From positions 1 to 52,996 of the forward strand of contig NZ_WQNE01000042.1 in the NCBI RefSeq assembly GCF_009759665.1: a stretch of DNA of 52,996 nucleotides, read 5' to 3'. Origin of the DNA: Bradyrhizobium cajani (lineage in GTDB: Bacteria > Pseudomonadota > Alphaproteobacteria > Rhizobiales > Xanthobacteraceae). Shown in pieces: positions 24,303 through 33,637 of this stretch. The position numbers and the translations under genes are program-made. Every line of letters begins with the position of its first letter. The stretch's first letter is position 1. The notes beneath the pieces were generated by a model. That model was not told the origin of the DNA. It did not search any database and saw nothing but the letters and a program-made list of their open reading frames with translations.

Positions 24303-25622
24303 ATGAGCGAGCCAACCATTCTCGTGCTCGGTGCTTCCGGCCTGATCGGCCGTTTCGTGACGGGCGATCTGCGCGCACGGGGGTTTCGGGTCGTCGGCGT
24401 GGCGCGCAGCCTGTCGGCGGCGCAGACGATGAGCGCACGGGACATCGAACTGCCGGTCCTCATCCTCGATGCCGCCGCGCTCACGCGCCTGCTGCGTGAG
24501 CATGCTGTCGATGTCGTCGTGAACTGCCTCGGCGTGCTCCAGGACGGTCCCGGCAGCGACACAAATGCCGTGCATCGCGAGTTCGTCGGGCGCCTGCTAC
24601 AGGCGATCGGCGACAGCGGCCGCGCGATCCGCCTGGTGCACATCTCGATTCCCGGAACAGCGGAAGCCGATCGCACAGCCTTTGCGACCACCAAGCGCGA
24701 AGCCGAGCGTCTGATCGCGGCTTCGGGCATCCCGCACGCCATCCTGCGGCCGGGATTCGTGGTTGCGCCATCGGCCTATGGCGGCAGCGCCATGCTGCGC
24801 GCGCTCGCCGCCTTTCCGCTCGATCTGCCGGCTGCGGAGATGGCGAGGCCGTTCCAGCCCGTCGCGGTCGAGGACATCGCCGCCACGATCGCCTGGCTAG
24901 CAGCGCGCGATATCAACGATTTATCCGTCAAAGCCGTGAGCTGGGACCTGATGCAGGCCGGGCCGGTGACCATGGCCGGCGTCGTCAAGCAGTTTCGCCT
25001 CGCGTTCGGGACGGCCGGCTGGCCGCATGTCGCGATGCCGTCGTTCCTGCTCGATCTCGGCGCGAAAATTGGCGATTTCGCCAGTTATCTCGGCTGGATG
25101 CCGCCGATGCGCTCCACCGCCATTGCGGAGCTGCGCCGTGGCGTGCGAGGTGATCCCTCGGCGTGGATCGCGGCCACGGGCATCGCGCCGAAAACGCTCG
25201 CCGATACGGTCGGGCGCCATCCCGCCACCATCCAGGACAAGTGGTTCGCACGGCTGTTCCTGGTCAAGGCGCTGATCTTCGCGAGCCTGGTCGCCTTCTG
25301 GGTCGTCTCCGGCTTCATCGCACTCTTCGTGTCCTATCGCGCCGCCGCAGGCATCCTGAGCGCACACAACTTTCCGCCGGCGTTGGTCGATCCCATCACC
25401 GTCGGCACCAGCCTGATGGACATGAGCATCGGTGTGCTGATCGCTTTCCGCCGCACCGCGGCGATCGGACTCGTTGCGGGCATCGTCGCGTCGCTCGGCT
25501 ATATGGCCGGTGCGGCAATCCTGACGCCCGACCTCTGGATCGAGCCGTTAGGAGCACTGGTGAAGACAGGACCGGCGATCGTGCTGATGCTGGTGGCGCT
25601 GCTCATGCTGGATAACCGCTGA
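24303..25622 (+). CDS. NAD(P)-binding SDR-like domain fused to DoxX-like membrane domain
   Basis: 439 residues. The N-terminal atypical SDR/NmrA-like Rossmann domain (about 4-290) has L-G-A-S-G-L-I-G at 8-15 and no clear catalytic Y-x3-K in the standard place. The C-terminal part (about 310-437) has four membrane helices of the DoxX-like type. The same fusion is known in proteobacteria, annotated as SDR family with DoxX-like domain, of unknown activity. Start at 24303 (MSEPTILVLGASG). Its stop overlaps the next ATG by one base. A membrane-bound oxidoreductase fed by the DCC thiol protein is possible (inference). Confidence 0.87.
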   Translation: MSEPTILVLGASGLIGRFVTGDLRARGFRVVGVARSLSAAQTMSARDIELPVLILDAAALTRLLREHAVDVVVNCLGVLQDGPGSDTNAVHREFVGRLLQAIGDSGRAIRLVHISIPGTAEADRTAFATTKREAERLIAASGIPHAILRPGFVVAPSAYGGSAMLRALAAFPLDLPAAEMARPFQPVAVEDIAATIAWLAARDINDLSVKAVSWDLMQAGPVTMAGVVKQFRLAFGTAGWPHVAMPSFLLDLGAKIGDFASYLGWMPPMRSTAIAELRRGVRGDPSAWIAATGIAPKTLADTVGRHPATIQDKWFARLFLVKALIFASLVAFWVVSGFIALFVSYRAAAGILSAHNFPPALVDPITVGTSLMDMSIGVLIAFRRTAAIGLVAGIVASLGYMAGAAILTPDLWIEPLGALVKTGPAIVLMLVALLMLDNR

Positions 25623-26029
25623 TGAGAAAATGGCCCGACGACGACGTGATCCTGTACGACGGCGTCTGCATCTTCTGCTCGCGCTGGGTCCGCTTCGTCG
25701 CCAAGCGTGACACGGCGGGTCGGTTTCGCTTTACGCCGATCCAGTCGGATTATGGGGCTCGGCTCGCAAGGACATTCGGCATCGACCCCGGTGATCCCGA
25801 CACCAATGCCGTGGTTCATGGCGGGGAGGTGCTCCTGAAGTCCGACGCTGCGCTGACGGTGCTGTCGCAACTCCCGGGATGGAGCTGGGTGCGCGTGCTG
25901 TTCGCCGTGCCAAAACCGCTGCGTGACCCCGTCTACAGTCTCATTGCGCGCAATCGTTATCGCATCTTTGGGAAGTACGACGCCTGCTTCGTGCCCGATG
26001 CCGATTTGCGGGCGCGGGTGATCGAGTGA
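25622..26029 (+). CDS. DCC family thiol-disulfide protein (DUF393)
   Basis: 135 residues. It starts with V-I-L-Y-D-G-V-C-I-F-C, the D-x-x-C-x-x-C signature (residues 14-20) of the thioredoxin-like DCC family; the family's D-A-C or R-Y-R-x-x-G tail is present as Y-R-I-F-G-K-Y-D-A-C. The two cysteines suggest a redox partner. Last gene of the hydrolase/DUF2269/SDR-DoxX/DCC operon; ATG shares one base with the stop before it. No signal peptide, so cytosolic. Confidence 0.88.
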   Translation: MRKWPDDDVILYDGVCIFCSRWVRFVAKRDTAGRFRFTPIQSDYGARLARTFGIDPGDPDTNAVVHGGEVLLKSDAALTVLSQLPGWSWVRVLFAVPKPLRDPVYSLIARNRYRIFGKYDACFVPDADLRARVIE

Positions 26030-26057
26030 GGCGTCATTGCGCAACTCTCTCACCACC

Positions 26058-26178
26058 GTCATTGCGAGGAGCTCTTGCGACGAAGCAATCCAGAATCCCT
26101 CCGCGGAGAGATTCTGGATTGCTTCGCGGAGCCTGTCATCGGGCCGCGCTTCGCGCGGACCCGGTGGCTCGCAATGAC
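26058..26178. repeat. Palindromic repeat, CATTGCGAGG class, with inserted arm
   Basis: As at 15649 but longer: GTCATTGCGAGG, GAAGCAATCCAGAATC, loop, GATTCTGGATTGCTTC, then an extra stem (GGGCCGCGCTTCGCGCGG), then CTCGCAATGAC. It lies between the ends of the DCC gene and the convergent amine oxidase gene. Confidence 0.8.
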
Positions 26179-26189
26179 GGAGTTTGCGG

Positions 26190-27434
26190 TTAGCTCTTAC
26201 CCAGAGCCGCCAGCACTTCCCCCGCCGCCCGCTCGCCGCTGTCGCGCGCGCCATGCGCGGTCGAGAAAAAGTGCGGCGAGGTCGCTTCGCCCGCGAAGAA
26301 CAGCCGGCCGTCGACCGGCGCGGCCAGCACGGCGCGATCGCCGGCGTGACCCGGCAGCGCATGCGAATAGGAGCCGCGGGCGAAGGGATCGTGCGCCCAG
26401 CGCGATTCGCGCAGCGGACTCAGCTTGCGGCGGATGTCGTTGCCGAGAAAGCCCGCAATCTCGTCAATGCTATGGGCGGCGAAGGCACCCTCGCCGGCAT
26501 CCTCCAATTGGCGCGCAAAGCTGCCGCCGAAGAAGCCGTCGATGCAGGGCTGCCCGAATGGACGGATGTGGTAGGTCCCCATGGCGGTGCGCATGGTGGC
26601 GCCGCGCAGGTTTCCCTCCTTCGGGAAGGCTTCAGCATCCGCCAGCGCCAGCGTCACCTTGTCGTCGACACCGAGCGGCAGGCCGCGCGCGGCATCGAGC
26701 TTGTTGGGAAGCGCCGGAGAAAAACGGATCGCCTCATCGGCAATCAGATTGGTGGGGACGGTGACGATCACCTTGTCCGCGGTGAGCGTGCCCCGCGAGG
26801 TTTCGAGCCGGATGCGCTGACCGGAGTGATCGATCAGCGTGACGTTGCAGCTCAGCGCGACCGGACAGGGCGCGCCATAGGCCGCGATCAGCGTCCCATA
26901 TCCGGCCCGCACGCGCCAATTGAAATACGTGTCCTCGTAGGCCTCCATGTCGAGGATCGAGACCTGATCGAGCTCGCACCCGTTCACATAGGTCGAGACC
27001 GCGTCGATCATCGGATTCCAGCGGTTGCCAGGTTCCAGAAAGCGGGAGGCCGGCGCGTCCTCGCCGCTTTCCGCGGCCTCCCAGGCGCGTTCGTAGAATT
27101 CGTCGATCGCGCCTGCGAAGGCGATGCGCTCGGCTTCCGGAAAGGCGTCGCCATAAGCGCGATCGCCCCAGGGCGGCAGATCGGTGTTGAGCTCGAAGCC
27201 GAGCTGGCGGGCAATCGGAACGAAGGAATTCTTGTCCGCCGAGTGCAGCCAGCCGCAGCCGACGTCGAACGTGACCTCAGGCGAGGCCTGCACGGTCCAG
27301 GCGCGGCCGCCGAGCCGGTCGCGCGCTTCGAGCACGATCACGGAGAGACCGGAGCCGTGCAGCGCATGCGCCGCGCCGAGGCCCGCGGCACCGGCGCCGA
27401 TGATCGCGACGTCGACGGAGGAGGGGAGGGACAT
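26190..27434 (-). CDS. Flavin-containing amine oxidase family protein
   Basis: 414 residues. The N-terminal FAD dinucleotide motif is V-A-I-I-G-A-G-A-A-G-L at about 9-19, followed by V-L-E-A-R-D-R-L-G-G-R (34-44), the classic MAO/PAO second signature. The C-terminal FAD-binding motif is R-L-F-F-A-G-E-A-T at about 377-385. There is no signal peptide. The natural substrate may be a polyamine or monoamine, or a sterol/carotenoid-like molecule; it cannot be told. It is on the same strand as typA but separated by a 99-base palindrome-rich gap. Confidence 0.9.
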   Translation of the reverse strand: MSLPSSVDVAIIGAGAAGLGAAHALHGSGLSVIVLEARDRLGGRAWTVQASPEVTFDVGCGWLHSADKNSFVPIARQLGFELNTDLPPWGDRAYGDAFPEAERIAFAGAIDEFYERAWEAAESGEDAPASRFLEPGNRWNPMIDAVSTYVNGCELDQVSILDMEAYEDTYFNWRVRAGYGTLIAAYGAPCPVALSCNVTLIDHSGQRIRLETSRGTLTADKVIVTVPTNLIADEAIRFSPALPNKLDAARGLPLGVDDKVTLALADAEAFPKEGNLRGATMRTAMGTYHIRPFGQPCIDGFFGGSFARQLEDAGEGAFAAHSIDEIAGFLGNDIRRKLSPLRESRWAHDPFARGSYSHALPGHAGDRAVLAAPVDGRLFFAGEATSPHFFSTAHGARDSGERAAGEVLAALGKS

Positions 27435-27440
27435 GAAAGA

Positions 27441-27530
27441 GCGAATAGTGAGTGGCGAATGGCGAATAGAGTATAAGAAACGCAGCCTTTGGCCAAACGT
27501 CCTATTCGCTAATCGCCATTCCCATTCGCC
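27441..27530. repeat. Palindromic repeat, GCGAATAG class
   Basis: GCGAATAGTGAGTGGCGAA ... GGCGAATAG pairs with CTATTCGCTAATCGCC...CATTCGC around AAACGCAGCCTTTGGCC. It lies between amine oxidase (start 27434) and the typA stop at 27534, and is a third repeat class in this window. Confidence 0.7.
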
Positions 27531-27533
27531 CGG

Positions 27534-29360
<1,827 letters not shown>

Positions 29361-29470
29361 GAGTGAGCTTCTTTGCGGTCGAACAATGGGTTAAGCGCGA
29401 TCTCGCCGGTCGGACCGGGACCTCTTCTCGAAACAACGCTGGAAGACTGGAAACGGGGCGCTTTCCGCCC

Positions 29471-29500
29471 AAAAAGGAAGCCCGGCCAGCTCGACCGGGC
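29471..29500 (-). terminator. Rho-independent terminator of the Lgt-like/radical SAM operon
   Basis: On the minus strand: GCCCGGTCGAGCTGGCCGGGC, then TTCCTTTTT. The stem is GC-rich with a U-rich tail, 99 bases after the stop of the small membrane gene, so it can end the three-gene leftward operon ahead of the typA leader. Confidence 0.75.
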
Positions 29501-29598
29501 ACCCTGTGCGTTGCGGCGCAATATATGCAAAAAACGCCAAAAAACAATGTGTTCTTTGGCCGTTGGTTGACTGAATTTTGTCCGGGAATTCCCGGGGC

Positions 29599-29883
29599 TT
29601 AGGGCTGGGTTCCGGGATGGTTGGGGGCCTTTCGCCCCACGATGGCCGCCCAGATCAGGACGGCGCCTCCGATGCCGACCACCAGTCCCAGGAAGACCAG
29701 CGGCGCGATGTCCGAATCGATCTTGCCCCCCTCGATCACCGAGGCTCCGCCAAACAGCAGCGCGCAGAGACCCGGCAGCAGCAGGATCACCCCTGCGATC
29801 GCCATCAGCGCGGTCAGGCAGCCGCTGCGTGCATGGCCGGGCGTCGGGACGGGTGGCAGAGCCGGTGGCGGCGTATCGCTCAA
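29599..29883 (-). CDS. Small membrane protein, last gene of radical SAM operon
   Basis: 94 residues, not recognised. A Pro-rich N-terminus (S-D-T-P-P-P-A-L-P-P-V) is followed by two hydrophobic helices (about 23-46 and 59-83) and a short basic tail (R-K-A-P). The start is TTG at 29883 overlapping the TGA of the radical SAM gene (TTGA), which fits translational coupling. No ATG fits. Its place at the end of an overlapping operon, just before a terminator, suggests a partner of the radical SAM or Lgt-like protein, perhaps an anchor; that is inference. Confidence 0.65.
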   Translation of the reverse strand: MSDTPPPALPPVPTPGHARSGCLTALMAIAGVILLLPGLCALLFGGASVIEGGKIDSDIAPLVFLGLVVGIGGAVLIWAAIVGRKAPNHPGTQP

Positions 29884-31325
29884 TGTGGTGCCTCCTCGCT
29901 TTGCCTTGCCTCGCGATAGGTCCGCCCTTCGAGCTCGGCGCGAATCCGGCCGATCGCGCCGTTGCGGTAGAACAGATTGTAGGTGTCGAACGGGATGATC
30001 GCGCCGCTCTCGGTCACGAAATGGATGCAGCTGCGCTTGACGTTGCCGACGCAGAAATTGAAGCGGTCGAGAAACTGCACGATAGTGACGCGGAAGACGT
30101 TCTCGTAAGTGAGACCCTGCGGCACCTCGAAGCTCGGCAGGCAGCACAGCAATTCGCAGACGCGCTCGGAGGTGTTGAGCGGCCCCGACGACAGCGAGAA
30201 CAGGTCGACGAATTTCTCCCGCAGCATCGGGTATTTTTCCGGGCTGATGGTGTTGGGCATCACCGCCACCAGCTGCTCCTGCGGAATGAGCGAGGTCAGC
30301 GGCAGCACCTTTTCGCCGTTGCGCAAGCCGTAACCGATCGAGATGCTTTCGGGATTGCAGGGCAGCGGGATCATGTCCTTGTCGCCGAACACGCCGGTCT
30401 CGATCACGCGCCTTCGGATCTCCGACAGCATGATGCGGTCGGTATTCTTGTCGAAATTCTCGTTGCGGCCGGCGTCCTGCACCGGCTGGAGCGTGACGCC
30501 GCGCACGCATTTCCATGTGAGGGCATGGCGGACGATGTCGCCGATCTCGGCGTCGTTGACGCCGCGCTTGATGGTCGCGACCAGCGTGGTCGAGACGCCG
30601 TAATGCTCGAGATTCTCCAGCGCCTGCTGCCGGATCTTGCGCAGGTCCGCGCCGCGCAGATTGAGCAGCGCGTCGCGCTGAAGCGAATCGAACTGGAGAT
30701 AGACCTCCAGCCCGCGCCTGTTCTCGGCGAGCCGCGCCACGAAGTCCTTTTCGCGGGCGATGCGCAGGCCATTGGTGTTGATCATGACGTGGCGGATCGG
30801 GCGCGCGCGCACCGCCTCCAGGATCTCGAAGAAATCCGGATGCAGCGTCGGCTCGCCGCCGGATAGCTGCACGAGATCGGGCTCGCCTTCGCTTGCGACC
30901 AGGGCGTCCAGCATCTTCTCGACCTTTGCGAGCGGCGCGAACCGCGTCCTTGCCGGTGAGGATTCCGCGAAGCAGACCGGGCAGGTGAGATTGCAGTGCT
31001 CGGTGATCTCGATCAGTGCGAGGCACGAATGCTGCTCGTGGTCGGCACAGAGACCGCAATCATAGGGACAGCCGAATTCCGTGCGCTGCTGGAATTGCAG
31101 CGGCCGGTCGCCGGGCTTGATGAAATCCTTGCACAGGCGCCAATAGGCGGCATCCCTCGACACCAGCGTCGACTGGACGCCGTGCTCCCTGCAGCGCTTT
31201 TCATACCAGACCTCCTCGCCGCGGATCTGGATCTTGGCCGGCACCAGCTTCAGGCAGGTCTCGCAGAGAGATTGGGTCTGGCCCCAGAAGATGTACGGGC
31301 GCGACTTACGCAACGGCGCGTTCAT
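29880..31325 (-). CDS. Radical SAM protein of the Tes-like (tetraether lipid synthase) type
   Basis: 481 residues. The radical SAM cluster motif C111-N-L-T-C115-P-V-C118 is followed by G-G-E-P (156-159). The N-terminal region holds C21-x2-C24 and C45-R-E-H, and then C86-P-Y-D-C90-G-L-C93, just before the cluster. That layout (rubredoxin-like site, DCGLC-x-x-H, then CNL-x-CP-x-CFA) matches archaeal Tes, which I recall binds one rubredoxin-like Fe and three [4Fe-4S] clusters. More cysteines at 323, 390, 394, 395, 425 and 433 could serve other clusters. It overlaps the Lgt-like gene by 20 bases. Tes couples lipid tails; activity in this bacterium is unproven. It could instead be another member of a broad radical SAM family. 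Confidence 0.8.
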   Translation of the reverse strand: MNAPLRKSRPYIFWGQTQSLCETCLKLVPAKIQIRGEEVWYEKRCREHGVQSTLVSRDAAYWRLCKDFIKPGDRPLQFQQRTEFGCPYDCGLCADHEQHSCLALIEITEHCNLTCPVCFAESSPARTRFAPLAKVEKMLDALVASEGEPDLVQLSGGEPTLHPDFFEILEAVRARPIRHVMINTNGLRIAREKDFVARLAENRRGLEVYLQFDSLQRDALLNLRGADLRKIRQQALENLEHYGVSTTLVATIKRGVNDAEIGDIVRHALTWKCVRGVTLQPVQDAGRNENFDKNTDRIMLSEIRRRVIETGVFGDKDMIPLPCNPESISIGYGLRNGEKVLPLTSLIPQEQLVAVMPNTISPEKYPMLREKFVDLFSLSSGPLNTSERVCELLCCLPSFEVPQGLTYENVFRVTIVQFLDRFNFCVGNVKRSCIHFVTESGAIIPFDTYNLFYRNGAIGRIRAELEGRTYREARQSEEAPH

Positions 31326-32022
31326 GCAGGGGTCTCGCTTTCGGCGCCGTCGCCAGCATGACGGCGGCGTAGAGCAGGATGGACAGCGACAGCAGGTGAA
31401 ACAGCGTGAAGGGGCCGATCAGCGTGCCATAGGGCTTGAGGAATTCCCACAGGAAGCGCTGGGCGCCATAGTAGGCGAGAGCCAGGTAAAAACCATTGGT
31501 GATCGTGAATGCGCCTTGGTTCAAGACCGCCAGCACATAGAGCAGGGCGAACGCGCCCATCGCGGCGCTCTCATAGAGCTGGACGGGATGGCGAAGAATA
31601 CCATCGCCGAAATCATGGCCCCAGGGCAATGCCGTCGGCGTGCCATAGGTGAAGTCGTCGAGACCTGCGAAGTAGCAGCCGAGCCGCCCGATCGCGATGC
31701 CGACGGCGAGCGGCAGCGCAAACCGCGCGCCGGTGCGCAGGGCGATGCCGGCGTTCCATTTGTAGAGCTCGATCGCTACGATCCCCCCGGCGAGCGCACC
31801 CTCGACCGAACGCGCGATGCCGCTCTGCCCCGACAGCCACAGATTGGCGGACCCGAACAGATAGGCGCCTATGCCGGTGCCGAACACGAGCGCGGCGACA
31901 TAGGGCAGCTCGAAGGACTGCGCCGGAAACCGCAAGCCTCGTCGCGACAGCCAGTAGACGGCGACGGCCGCCGCCAGCCACGCCGCGATGTCGAAGACAG
32001 TGTGAAGGAAGGCCCCACTCAT
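31306..32022 (-). CDS. Lgt-like (prolipoprotein diacylglyceryl transferase family) membrane protein
   Basis: 238 residues, shorter than usual Lgt (about 260-290), with about seven membrane helices. Lgt landmarks that remain: G-R-L-G at 112-115, R-H-P-V-Q-L-Y-E at 144-151, and R189 in R-F-L-W-E-F at 189-194, equivalent to the essential Arg239 region of E. coli Lgt. Changed: the S-F-H-G segment that carries the essential His103 reads S-V-E-G here (72-75), and the N-F-I-N-G-E site reads C-Y-F-A-G-L. It is therefore probably not the housekeeping Lgt, which must lie elsewhere. First gene of the operon with the Tes-like radical SAM protein. Confidence 0.82.
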   Translation of the reverse strand: MSGAFLHTVFDIAAWLAAAVAVYWLSRRGLRFPAQSFELPYVAALVFGTGIGAYLFGSANLWLSGQSGIARSVEGALAGGIVAIELYKWNAGIALRTGARFALPLAVGIAIGRLGCYFAGLDDFTYGTPTALPWGHDFGDGILRHPVQLYESAAMGAFALLYVLAVLNQGAFTITNGFYLALAYYGAQRFLWEFLKPYGTLIGPFTLFHLLSLSILLYAAVMLATAPKARPLHERAVA

Positions 32023-32081
32023 GCGGGGAAGAATATAGCACGATCACGCTCAAAAGAGCGCGCCGCGCATTTCTCTGCGGC

Positions 32082-32214
32082 CCATCCTTCGAGACGCCCG
32101 CCTTTGGCGGGCCCTCAGGATGAGGACAGAGTGCGCTGCAGCAGTTTCGACCGGCGAGATCCCGCTTAGCCTCATCCTGAGGAGACCGCAAAGCGGTCGT
32201 CTCGAAGGACGAGG
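32082..32214. repeat. Palindromic repeat, CATCCTTCGAGACG class
   Basis: CATCCTTCGAGACG ... CCTCAGGATGAGG on the left, CCTCATCCTGAGG ... CGTCTCGAAGGA on the right, with inner short stems. It separates the Lgt-like operon from the Crp/Fnr gene, both leftward, so could end or insulate transcripts. Confidence 0.75.
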
Positions 32215-32286
32215 CGCTCGCTCAGGTCCCGTCAAAAAGTCGTTTACGATAGCGCTGCCTTATCAGGGGAGAAGGAAGAGACGAGC

Positions 32287-33060
32287 CTAGCCCGCTACCC
32301 CGGCCTCCCGCTCCTCCGTCGGATAGACGCCGCTCAGCACCTCCTCGAAATGCATCTTCACGGCGTCGTTGCACAGGCAGCCGCGCAGGCGCAGGCCTTC
32401 GCGGCTGCGGACCAGGATTGATCCGCGTCTCGTGTCCAGCACGCCCTCGGCCCTGAACGACTGAAGCACGCGGCTCGCATAGCTGCGCCCGACGCCGAGC
32501 AATGTCGCGAGCTGCTCGTGCGTCAGCGGCACGCTGCTCTCGTCGCCGGTCCGCTCCATTGCCGCCAGGATCCATTTCGCCGTGCGCTGCTCGATCGAAT
32601 GGATGGCGTTGCAGGCGGTGGACTGGAAGATCTGCGCCAGCATGCAGTCGGCGTAGCGGGCGAAGATGTTGCGCAGCGACGGCGAGCGCGCCTTGGCCGC
32701 TTCGAGCTTGCCGACATGAATGCGCGCAAACGGCCCGCCGAACTTCACGCAGATGCGGGTGTAGGCCGGCAAGAATCCTTCGCTGACGATGCCGCCCACG
32801 GCGCCTTCGCGTCCGACCAGGATGGTCTCGACGTCGCGGCCGTCTTCGTTGGGAACGAGAAAGGTCGCAAGCGCTGGTCCGCAGGGGAAGTGGACGACCT
32901 GAACGTCATCGCCGGGATTGTAGAGCAGATTGCCTGCCGCAGAGACTTCGACAGTGACGTGCGGCGCGAGCAGCGCGTAGTCCGCCGGGCTCAGACGCCG
33001 CAGCAGGTTGTTCGCCGGCCGGCTGTCGATTTCGGTCGTCTTGCCGATACGCGCATCCAT
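32287..33060 (-). CDS. Crp/Fnr family transcriptional regulator
   Basis: 257 residues. A cyclic-nucleotide-type sensory beta-roll spans about 20-140 (with N-L-L-Y-N-P-G-D and F-P-C-G-P). A long helix is followed by a C-terminal winged helix of the Crp type (L-T-H-E-Q-L-A-T-L-L-G-V-G-R-S-Y-A-S-R-V-L, about 180-200). It lacks the N-terminal Cys cluster of Fnr, so it is not an obvious [4Fe-4S] oxygen sensor; the cNMP-contact arginine and serine of Crp are not obvious either. The ligand is unknown. The divergent receiver gene begins 164 bases away. Confidence 0.9.
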   Translation of the reverse strand: MDARIGKTTEIDSRPANNLLRRLSPADYALLAPHVTVEVSAAGNLLYNPGDDVQVVHFPCGPALATFLVPNEDGRDVETILVGREGAVGGIVSEGFLPAYTRICVKFGGPFARIHVGKLEAAKARSPSLRNIFARYADCMLAQIFQSTACNAIHSIEQRTAKWILAAMERTGDESSVPLTHEQLATLLGVGRSYASRVLQSFRAEGVLDTRRGSILVRSREGLRLRGCLCNDAVKMHFEEVLSGVYPTEEREAGVAG

Positions 33061-33223
33061 CGTAAATCCCCCTGCTCTCCTTTCGACACTAGCGAGGTCC
33101 GATCATTGGCTGTGTGCACAAGTGGACAGACGTGAAAACTGTTCTGTGGTGAGTTTCGTTCCTGGAACCCACCGATGCGCCGGATGCGGGCGTCGGATGC
33201 GGCTGTCCTTAGTGGATACGAAC

Positions 33224-33634
33224 ATGCAGCCCTCGATAGCCAGCATCATGATACCTGCTACTCCAGACGGCTCGGCCGGCATGCCCGCGGATGTTCTGAT
33301 CGTCGAAGACGATCCGATCATTGCAATCGATTTCGAGGACCGTCTCGTCGGATTCGGTGTGACGAGCGTGCGTACCGTCGGTTCGGTGGCGCAGGCGCTG
33401 GACGCCATCGCGAAGCAGACGCCCGACTTCGCGCTGCTCGATGTCGAGCTGGTCCGCGAGACGAGCTTCGCGGTCGCCGAGCGGCTGGTGGCGCTGAAGA
33501 TTCCGTTCGTCTTCGTCACCGGCTACGGCGCCGAGGCGCGCATACCACCTGAATTCGTCAGCCAGCCGCGTTTGCAGAAGCCGTGTTCGAGCGACGCGCT
33601 GGAGGCGGCACTCGGACTGCAAGCCCTCGATTAG
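33224..33634 (+). CDS. Single-domain response regulator (receiver)
   Basis: 136 residues. A receiver domain alone: V-L-I-V-E-D-D-P near 22-29 (acidic pair), the phosphoacceptor in F-A-L-L-D-V-E (Asp near 68), S/T in F-V-T-G-Y-G near 96-101 and the lysine in L-Q-K-P. No output domain, so it acts as a CheY-like or phosphorelay protein; the kinase is not nearby. Start uncertain: ATGs at 33224, 33248 and 33281 are all possible. It ends three bases before the stop of convergent phoD. Confidence 0.85.
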   Translation: MQPSIASIMIPATPDGSAGMPADVLIVEDDPIIAIDFEDRLVGFGVTSVRTVGSVAQALDAIAKQTPDFALLDVELVRETSFAVAERLVALKIPFVFVTGYGAEARIPPEFVSQPRLQKPCSSDALEAALGLQALD

Positions 33635-33637
33635 CGA

